Shown here: positions 57,836-64,000 of the stretch, one piece after another | Position numbering within the stretch: position 1 is the first letter of the stretch | How the letters are laid out: the number at the start of each line of letters is the position of its first letter | Assembly (NCBI GenBank): GCA_028564675.1 | Contig: JAOVVO010000020.1 | Location: 124,001 to 188,000, forward strand | Direction: 5' to 3' | Length of the DNA: 64,000 nucleotides | Source of the DNA: Onchocerca lupi | Lineage: Eukaryota; Nematoda; Chromadorea; Rhabditida; Onchocercidae | Program-made: the position numbers and the translations under genes | The notes under the pieces: generated by a model | Databases searched by the model: none | Told to the model about the DNA's origin: nothing | What the model saw: the letters and a program-made list of their open reading frames with translations, nothing else

Positions 57836-60208
57836 ATGGAAAATAACTACAACGCTGATGCAATAAAAGTCTTAAGAGGTCTTGATGCTGTAAGAAAGCG
57901 TCCAGGTATGTATATTGGTGACACTGATGATGGATCTGGTCTGCATCATATGGTGTATGAGGTTGTCGACAATGCGATAGACGAGTCTTTAGCTGGGTAT
58001 TGTAATGAAATTGAAATTAGCATAAATGAAGATGGTTCAGTATCTGTGACCGACAATGGTCGTGGCATTCCAACTGGTATTCATGAGGAAGAAGGAATGT
58101 CAGCAGCTGAGGTAATAATGACCCAGTTGCATGCAGGTGGTAAGTTTGACAACAATAGTTACAAAGTTTCCGGCGGATTACATGGTGTTGGGATTTCGGT
58201 TGTAAATGCATTATCAAGCTGGCTAGAATTAACTATCTGGCGCAACAAAAAAGAGTATTTTATACGTTTTGAAAATGGTAAATCCATTGAACCCTTAAAG
58301 ATAATGAACGAAAACATAAACAAAAGAGGAACGAAAGTAACATTTATGCCATCAAGAGAAACTTTTAGTAACATTAATTTTAGCTACTTCACTCTTGAAG
58401 GTCGTATCAGAGAATTAGCGTTTTTAAATTCGAATATTAACATCGCTTTGCGTGACCTACGCAGTAGACCATGTATGGAATCTTATTTTAATAGTAGTAG
58501 ACAATCTGAAGGTAATTTTGGCACAGCAAATTTTATACAATATTTAGATAAAAATAAGATACATGTTACTAAGATTGTTAGCATAAGAGGTGATGCAAAA
58601 GATCTTGGTATCAGTATAGAAGTTTCGATGGAGTGGAATGACTCTTACTACGAGAATATGCTGTGTTTTACAAACAATATAAAACAACGGGGTGGTGGTA
58701 CACATTTGGCAGGGTTTAGGTCTGCATTAACTAGGTGTATTAATAACTATGCAATCAATGAGGGTTTTTTAAAAAAAGCGAAAGTAAATTTAACTGGAGA
58801 AGATATTAGAGAGGGATTAACTTGTGTTTTATCTCTCAAAATGCCTGACCCTAAGTTTTCTTCACAAACAAAAGATAAATTAGTTAGTTCTGAAGCGCGC
58901 ACAGTTGTAGAAAACATAGTTTTTGATAAATTAAGTTCAATGCTTGAAACTGATCCAAAATTAGCAACAAATATAGTAGAAAGAGTTATCAGATCGGCTA
59001 AAGGAAGAGAAGCTGCAAGAAAAGCACGAGAGTTAGTTAAAAATAAAAACAATATTGATATTGCAACTCTACCTGGAAAGCTTGCTGATTGTCAGGAAAA
59101 AGTTCCTGAATTATCGGAGTTATTTATAGTAGAAGGTAATTCTGCAGGTGGCTCTGCAAAGCAGGGTCGTAACCGAAAAACACAAGCAGTGCTTGCCTTA
59201 AAAGGAAAGATTTTAAATGTAGAACGTGTAGGACTTGATCGTGTCTTTTCGTCTGCAGAAATTGGTTCCTTAGTTACGGCAATTGGTGCAGGAATAGGAA
59301 ATGAGCATTTTAATGTTAAGAAGATTAGGTACCATAAAATTATCATTATGACAGATGCTGATGTTGATGGTTCACACATTAGAACTCTGCTCTTGACATT
59401 TTTCTTTCGATATATGCGTGAAATAATTGAAAGAGGCTATTTATATATAGCACAGCCGCCTCTTTATAAAGTTACAAAAAATGCTAAAGATACTTATATC
59501 AAAGATGATAAAACCTTTGAAGAGTATATAGTAAATTCAGCAGTTAAAAAATTAACATTAAATGGTATAAATAGGGATTTACGCTTTGTTTTGAATAAGT
59601 GCCTTAGTATTTCAAATATTAGTAAAAATTATGACAGAGAGATACCACAAAATCTGTTAGAGTCACTACTAATTTTAAGTAAAAAAAATGCTTTGTTATC
59701 TACTAATGAGATTTTAAAATACTTAAAGTTGATCTATAGCAAATATACTTGGGAAGTAGAAGTAAAAGGTGAAGAAGTTTATGTCTCTAAATTATTTCAA
59801 GGATTAGCAGATAAGTATGTATTCCCACTTAGCATACTTGAAAGTAAAGAAATACTTAGTATACTTAGTTATCTTGATGATATAATTGACTTATTTAATG
59901 GTGATTCATTTTTAAAATCACAAGAAACTGAAATAAAGGTTAAATCTCCGAGTGCACTTGCAAAAATAATGATGGACTATGGCAAAAAAGGTTTAACTTT
60001 GCAGAGATTTAAAGGTCTTGGCGAGATGAATGCTGATCAGCTTTGGGAAACTACGCTTAATCCGGAAACTAGGACTTTACTGAAAGTTGAAATAAAAAAT
60101 TGCGAAGAGGCAGATAACATATTCTCAGTGCTAATGGGTGACATGGTTGAACCACGCCGTGATTTTATTAATAATAATGCACTCAATATACATGATATTG
60201 ATATTTAA
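57836..60208 (+). CDS. gyrB: DNA gyrase subunit B
   Basis: ATPase subunit of gyrase, which introduces negative supercoils. The 790-residue product has the GHKL ATPase domain with RPGMYIGDTDDGSGLHHMVY and VVDNAIDESLAG, and DNGRGIPTG. The transducer domain follows. The TOPRIM domain has EGNSAGG at 433-439 and DADVDGSH at 507-514. The C-terminus ends with QRFKGLGEMNADQLWETT and the usual GDMVEPRRDFI. Length is normal. It is intact and preceded by a long decayed stretch. Confidence 0.97.
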   Translation: MENNYNADAIKVLRGLDAVRKRPGMYIGDTDDGSGLHHMVYEVVDNAIDESLAGYCNEIEISINEDGSVSVTDNGRGIPTGIHEEEGMSAAEVIMTQLHAGGKFDNNSYKVSGGLHGVGISVVNALSSWLELTIWRNKKEYFIRFENGKSIEPLKIMNENINKRGTKVTFMPSRETFSNINFSYFTLEGRIRELAFLNSNINIALRDLRSRPCMESYFNSSRQSEGNFGTANFIQYLDKNKIHVTKIVSIRGDAKDLGISIEVSMEWNDSYYENMLCFTNNIKQRGGGTHLAGFRSALTRCINNYAINEGFLKKAKVNLTGEDIREGLTCVLSLKMPDPKFSSQTKDKLVSSEARTVVENIVFDKLSSMLETDPKLATNIVERVIRSAKGREAARKARELVKNKNNIDIATLPGKLADCQEKVPELSELFIVEGNSAGGSAKQGRNRKTQAVLALKGKILNVERVGLDRVFSSAEIGSLVTAIGAGIGNEHFNVKKIRYHKIIIMTDADVDGSHIRTLLLTFFFRYMREIIERGYLYIAQPPLYKVTKNAKDTYIKDDKTFEEYIVNSAVKKLTLNGINRDLRFVLNKCLSISNISKNYDREIPQNLLESLLILSKKNALLSTNEILKYLKLIYSKYTWEVEVKGEEVYVSKLFQGLADKYVFPLSILESKEILSILSYLDDIIDLFNGDSFLKSQETEIKVKSPSALAKIMMDYGKKGLTLQRFKGLGEMNADQLWETTLNPETRTLLKVEIKNCEEADNIFSVLMGDMVEPRRDFINNNALNIHDIDI

Positions 60209-60380
60209 CTTTCTTTTACTTTTATTGTTATTCAGTGTTATACTATATTTTTTCACGTGGATCTTGTCCTTATTGAACTATGTAATATTTAGTATACTGC
60301 TTTTGCAAGTAGTGTTCTATAATTTTTTGTCACTACGGCGACGCATTACTTATTGTCCGTTTTCAAGTTTAACCGATTAG
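60192..60380 (+). CDS. Possible small hydrophobic protein
   Basis: An ATG at 60192, inside the last codons of gyrB in another frame, opens a 62-codon frame. It begins with about 45 strongly hydrophobic residues (two possible membrane helices) and ends in a polar tail with LRRRITYCPFSS. There is no clear ribosome binding site and I know no family. T-rich DNA easily gives such frames, so this may be chance. Confidence 0.25.
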   Translation: MILIFNFLLLLLLFSVILYFFTWILSLLNYVIFSILLLQVVFYNFLSLRRRITYCPFSSLTD

Positions 60381-61044
60381 ATAGGAGAACCTATACAAAT
60401 TACATTAAAAACCCATTTAGCTAGGGAATTGCTTACTATTGCGATTACTGAAAATTAACGTTTATAATAGAAAAACAATAAGATTCATTGATTATGATGG
60501 AATTTGAGTATTAGTAGTATATTTTATAAATCTTTAGTTGATTTACAACTAGTAGTATAATGCTAAATGTTGATTTTAAAGACTAATAGCCTAAAAACTA
60601 AGAAGATGTTAAATAGTGGTAATATGAAAGAAGAAGATATTTTATCAGAGAAATGCAACTTTTTATAAGTTTGAGGTGTTTTTTGTAAGTTGCAGACAGG
60701 AATTTTGGCCAGAAAAAGATGAATTTGTATTTGGAACTGGCAAAGTATAGTGTTAAACAGAGGGGGCTTATTGTTAAAATCGGTTAAATTCTTTAGTTCA
60801 ACACCATACGCAGAATTTGAAGTTGTAGTGGAAAGGTATAAGGATAAAGTAATTGAATTATTACCGCACATCTATACCAGATTTTGTCAGAGATGAATAA
60901 TATTTAATACTCGCAAATTGCGATAAAATGTTTCCAATACGCGAAAGTAAGTTTAACAATATTGTAAATTTTTGTAATGGACCTTATTACCTAGTTTTTA
61001 TAACTGAACTTGCTTAACGGCGCTTTTAGTATTATATAGTATGT
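60381..61044. other. Gap with an unidentified decayed frame, before tRNA-Ser
   Basis: On the plus strand from about 60604 to 60897, pieces read MLNSGNMKEEDILSEKCNF, then FYKFEVFFVSCRQEFWPEKD, then KSVKFFSSTPYAEFEVVVER in different frames. They suggest an old gene of about 95 codons. The family is not recognised. Confidence 0.35.
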
Positions 61045-61132
61045 GGAAAGGTGGCTGAGTGGTCTAAAGCACACGCTTGGAAAGCGTGCACATATAAAGA
61101 TATGTCCGGGGGTTCGAATCCCCCCTTTTCCG
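61045..61132 (+). tRNA. trnS: tRNA-Ser (anticodon GGA)
   Basis: An 88-nt class II tRNA. The acceptor stem GGAAAGG pairs with CTTTTCC (one G-U), and the D-arm is TGGCTGAGTGGTCTAAAGCA. The anticodon loop is CTTGGAAAG with anticodon GGA, the long variable arm is CACATATAAAGATATGTC, and the T-arm is GGGGGTTCGAATCCCCC. The discriminator is G, as usual for Ser. It is 10 bp before the next ATG. Confidence 0.96.
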
Positions 61133-61142
61133 TATCATATGC

Positions 61143-61796
61143 ATGCAAGAAAATGAAAGCAAAAACATGAAAAACATAATGCTAATCGGTGGTGGGGTCG
61201 GAAATGCAGTGTTATTCCTAATAGGGAAGGCATACCTTAAAAATAATAATAAGGTTCTGTATTTTGCTGGCTATAAAAAATTAAATGATTTATTTAAACA
61301 AGCTCTGATAGAGTATGCGTCAAATGCGGTAGTTTGGGCATGTGAAGAGGGGTGGATAGAAACAAGCAGAAGTCAAGACAAATCTTTTCACGGTAATATA
61401 GTTAATGCGATAATCTCTTATCAACAAGGAATATTAGGTGATACTATAATTGATTTAAGTGCTATAGATAAAATTATTACTATCGGATCTGATAAAATGA
61501 TGAAAGCTGTAAACGAAGCTAGGAAAACGGTTTTAAAGCCATATCTGAAATCTGACCACGTGGCAGTACTGTCAATTAATTCTCCTATGCAGTGTATGAT
61601 GAAAGGAATTTGTGCTCAATGTGTGCAACGGCATATAAACATGAAAACAGGAGAAGAGAGTTTTGTTTATAGTTGCAGTAATCAAGACCAGGATATGGAT
61701 TGTGTTGATTTTGATTTTTTAAGTGAGCGTTTGAAACAAAATAGTTTGCAAGAAAAGCTTACTGCGAAGTGGATAGATTATGCTCAAAGATATTAA
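61143..61796 (+). CDS. PyrK/GltD-like iron-sulfur oxidoreductase fragment
   Basis: A 217-residue protein with a Gly-rich NAD-binding start (IMLIGGGVGNAVLFLIGKAY, residues 12-31). Its C-terminal iron-sulfur site is of the dihydroorotate-dehydrogenase electron-transfer (PyrK) type: Cys151, Cys157, Cys160 and Cys178 in MQCMMKGICAQCVQRH and VYSCSNQ. The FAD-binding beta-barrel that normally precedes this in PyrK is missing. My recollection is that related proteins in this order are much larger GltD-like fusions, so this may be the surviving C-terminal part of a bigger gene. It overlaps the next gene by 17 bp. The start ATG 61143 has no clear ribosome binding site. Alternatives are ATGs at codons 9 and 13. 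Confidence 0.7.
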   Translation: MQENESKNMKNIMLIGGGVGNAVLFLIGKAYLKNNNKVLYFAGYKKLNDLFKQALIEYASNAVVWACEEGWIETSRSQDKSFHGNIVNAIISYQQGILGDTIIDLSAIDKIITIGSDKMMKAVNEARKTVLKPYLKSDHVAVLSINSPMQCMMKGICAQCVQRHINMKTGEESFVYSCSNQDQDMDCVDFDFLSERLKQNSLQEKLTAKWIDYAQRY

Positions 61797-62322
61797 ACAA
61801 CGGAAAAAGGAGGTAAGGAAGCAATATAGGGCTATAAGAAAAAACACTAGTGAGAGTTATTCTAGTTATGCAGCAAATTCTCTTATTAATCTATTTGATC
61901 AAAACTTAAGTTACGTTAAAAGTAAAACAATTGCGGCTTATATTCCAATTGATCAAGAAATAAATGTTTTGCCCTTGATGCATAGTTTGCTTAGTTTAGG
62001 TCATAAAGTAGCAATTCCTGATGGAAATAAGCCACCGAGATTTAAGGAATGGAATAAAATAGACGAAAACAACATAGTTCCTGACATAATAATTACTCCT
62101 GTTATTGCTTTTGATGAATATCTTAATAGGCTGGGTTTTGGTGGTGGTTGGTATGATGCTGTGATAAAAGAATTGCGACCATTTGGGAAAATATTTATAG
62201 GTGTAGCTTATGAAAAACAATATTATAAAAGTTTGCCAGTAGAAAAACACGATCAAAAACTAGATATTATGATCACTGAAGCACGTGTCAGGTCTAGGTA
62301 TCAAAATCTTGTAATCCTCTAG
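61780..62322 (+). CDS. fthC: 5-formyltetrahydrofolate cyclo-ligase
   Basis: Converts 5-formyl-THF to 5,10-methenyl-THF using ATP. The 180-residue product has the family pattern: basic N-terminus IKQRKKEVRKQYRAIRKN (ATP site), then YIPIDQEINVLPLM, and the signature GFGGGWYD at 119-126 (GxGGGYYD in most members). Length is normal. It overlaps the preceding gene by 17 bp, so the two are translated together. It supplies folate derivatives used by PurH. Confidence 0.93.
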   Translation: MLKDIKQRKKEVRKQYRAIRKNTSESYSSYAANSLINLFDQNLSYVKSKTIAAYIPIDQEINVLPLMHSLLSLGHKVAIPDGNKPPRFKEWNKIDENNIVPDIIITPVIAFDEYLNRLGFGGGWYDAVIKELRPFGKIFIGVAYEKQYYKSLPVEKHDQKLDIMITEARVRSRYQNLVIL

Positions 62323-63425
62323 TTGGCTTTCCTGAGATTTCAAAATGTTAGTTGCGTAATGAACCTGCTCTCTCTTTCTCTAAGAAATTTTGGAGGCAAT
62401 ATCTAAATCTTCAAGTTTGTGATTGCTCTTTTGGCTGGTGTAAGTGCGATATCTGAGTTTTTCAACTATTTTCTTTATAGTAATAGTATAAAGTAAAGGT
62501 TTACAGGTAGATATTCTATTGTGATGTTTATAACTTCTTTGATTTTAGAACTTTGCCAATCTATAATTAAATTATTAATTTATCATACTTTTGATGATGT
62601 GTTGGATGATTGTGGTTTTATATTATTTAAGGAATCAGAGAACTAATCATGACGTATACTTCTGATGCTTATGTATTGTAAACTTGTTTGTAGTGTTTGC
62701 TTTTGTAATATTAGAAGAATGCGTTTGGTATAATAAGGGCGTTAATAGTGACTTTCTTTTAATAAGGAGTAATATTATAAGTAGACGTTCGTATGTCGTT
62801 GCTATTCGAGAGCATGTAAATTATTTCAAATCAATAATAGCATAAGGCTATGTATATAAGTGTGGTAATATTCTTTTATATAAAAACTTTTTAAGGGAGC
62901 TTAGGCAACTCATCAGTTTATCTAGTGTTAGGTAGCACATACTGTGCCATGATTATGTACAATTTTAGGCTCCTAATCTAACTTTGCACTCAGCAAAATT
63001 TTTCTGAAGTTGTTTAAAAAGCCCCTTACACTTTGCATAAGTTTTTCTCATGGATTTTTTTTAATCAACTAAAACAATAGTGAGAAAGACTATAAATATT
63101 TTTAGCCCATAATTAAATGCTGACACATATAATTATACGTTAAGCATCCCTTCTTGGGCTCAAATTTTACTAAGAAAGATGCTTTCTATTTTTCCCAGTT
63201 GCTAACATAACCTAATATAGTAATAAATGGCAATTTAGGCTTTTCAAAGAGTTTAAATTTCATATAATCTTAGTATAGTTTGTAAAAGGGAGACTACAAG
63301 AGATCCGTTATATATTTCTAAAAAGCGTATTTTTGTATGTGTAAAGGTTTCTATTTGAGTTCTATGTTATTCATGTATAACGATAGATCTGAAATTATCG
63401 CTAATATAGCGTATTAAAAAATACT
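62323..63425. other. Long non-coding gap before mutS
   Basis: No gene is recognised on either strand. A short minus-strand frame near 62975-63055 reads MRKTYAKCKGLFKQLQKNFA and then CKVRLGA before a stop. It has no context and I do not call it. No clear mutS promoter was seen. Confidence 0.45.
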
Positions 63426-64000
63426 ATGAATTTCATAAAAGAAAAAACCACTCCTGTGATGGAACAATATTTGAACTTGAAGGCTCAATATAAAGATCAT
63501 TTGTTGTTTTATAGGCTAGGGGATTTTTATGAATTGTTTTTTGATGATGCTATCAAAGCTGCAAAGCTGCTGAATATAGTACTTACTAAAAGAGGTAATT
63601 TGTGTGGACAGGATATACCAATGTGTGGAGTTCCAGCACATAATAGCGAATCTTACCTGCATAAACTAATAGATTTAGGGTTTAAAGTAGCAATCTGTGA
63701 CCAGTTAGAGACTGCTAATGAAGCAAAAAGAAGGGGCAATAAATCTATAGTAAAACGTGATGTAGTCAGAATTGTCACTCCAGGTACAATTATCGAAGAT
63801 TCATTATTGGAAGATAAAAGCAATAGTTATCTTGCGTCTATAGTTAAACAAAATGAAGAGTATGCTATTGGTTGGCTTGAATTATCAACAGGAAAGTTTT
63901 TTTACACTATAACGAATTTGAAAGCTTTGGATAATGACTTGCTACGTGTATCACCAAAGGAATTATTGATTTCTGAAAAGCTCACTGAAGATAAGAAAAT
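63426..64000 (+). CDS. mutS: DNA mismatch repair protein MutS (5' part, runs off window)
   Basis: Mismatch-recognising ATPase. The first 191 codons are present from ATG 63426. Residues 8-40 include the mismatch-binding motif in LLFYRLGDFYELFFDDAIKA (the Phe-x-Glu type site is F-Y-E here), followed by GNLCGQDIPMCGVPAHNSES and VAICDQLE. RIVTPGTIIEDSLLE then follows, as in intact MutS. No stop or frameshift occurs up to base 64000. The ATPase domain lies outside the window, so overall integrity cannot be judged. Confidence 0.94.
   Translation, partial: MNFIKEKTTPVMEQYLNLKAQYKDHLLFYRLGDFYELFFDDAIKAAKLLNIVLTKRGNLCGQDIPMCGVPAHNSESYLHKLIDLGFKVAICDQLETANEAKRRGNKSIVKRDVVRIVTPGTIIEDSLLEDKSNSYLASIVKQNEEYAIGWLELSTGKFFYTITNLKALDNDLLRVSPKELLISEKLTEDKK

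Noticed and set aside
60563..60871. A 102-codon minus-strand frame after gyrB
   Set aside because: It is Ser/Leu/Ile-rich without motifs. The opposite strand shows better protein-like pieces, so I treat the region as a decayed plus-strand gene.
1..64000. CRISPR array, insertion sequence, prophage genes or replication origin
   Set aside because: I saw no regularly spaced direct repeats, transposase motifs, phage structural genes, DnaA-box clusters or rRNA genes.

Overview
The window is AT-rich alphaproteobacterial DNA and most probably Wolbachia (Rickettsiales, Anaplasmataceae). The evidence is a fused rpoB-rpoC gene, the order virB3-virB4 followed by four large virB6 paralogues, a class I lysyl-tRNA synthetase, scattered single-copy housekeeping genes, and ankyrin-repeat debris. 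Roughly a fifth to a quarter of the window is non-coding. It holds nearly full-length but broken genes (recO, recG) and decayed dispersed repeats. This low coding density resembles the reduced Wolbachia of filarial nematodes more than the arthropod strains, but strain identity is an inference. I found no insertion sequence, prophage or CRISPR array.

Layout. (1) 268-16171, minus strand: one 16 kb convoy joins the str operon (rpsL, rpsG, fusA, tuf), tRNA-Trp, secE-nusG, rplK-A-J-L and fused rpoBC. A consensus-like promoter (TTGACT, 17 bp, TATAAT) lies just before rpsL. (2) 16310-17040, plus: recO pseudogene. (3) 17644-22627, minus: ftsQ and ddl (division and lipid II synthesis), then ccmH, a secreted unknown and a [2Fe-2S] ferredoxin, with gene debris between the two groups. 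(4) 22753-24093, plus: murD. (5) 25349-25897, minus: rsmD. (6) 25996-40673, minus: type IV secretion operon virB3-virB4-virB6 x4 plus a distal hypothetical gene. (7) 40738-47162, plus: lysS, fumC, purH separated by long gaps. (8) 47260-49253, minus: recG pseudogene. (9) miaA (minus), a small conserved unknown (plus), recJ (minus), then a membrane cytochrome c and an alpha/beta hydrolase (plus). (10) A decayed ankyrin gene, then gyrB, tRNA-Ser, a PyrK/GltD-like fragment, 5-formyl-THF cyclo-ligase and the 5' part of mutS, which runs off the window.

How the genes work together. The first 16 kb supplies translation and transcription machinery as one co-directional block. MurD, Ddl and FtsQ fit the known retention of lipid II synthesis in Wolbachia. 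CcmH and the cytochrome c belong to the respiratory chain. The virB block encodes the inner-membrane part of the P-type-like secretion apparatus. Three of its four VirB6 proteins begin with lipoprotein-type signal peptides. DNA repair is being eroded: recO and recG are broken while recJ, gyrB and mutS (as far as seen) are open.

The observations I rate highest are a NusG with a second, degenerate N-terminal NGN domain, the lipoprotein-type VirB6 paralogues, loss of recO and recG together, and a dispersed intergenic repeat family.
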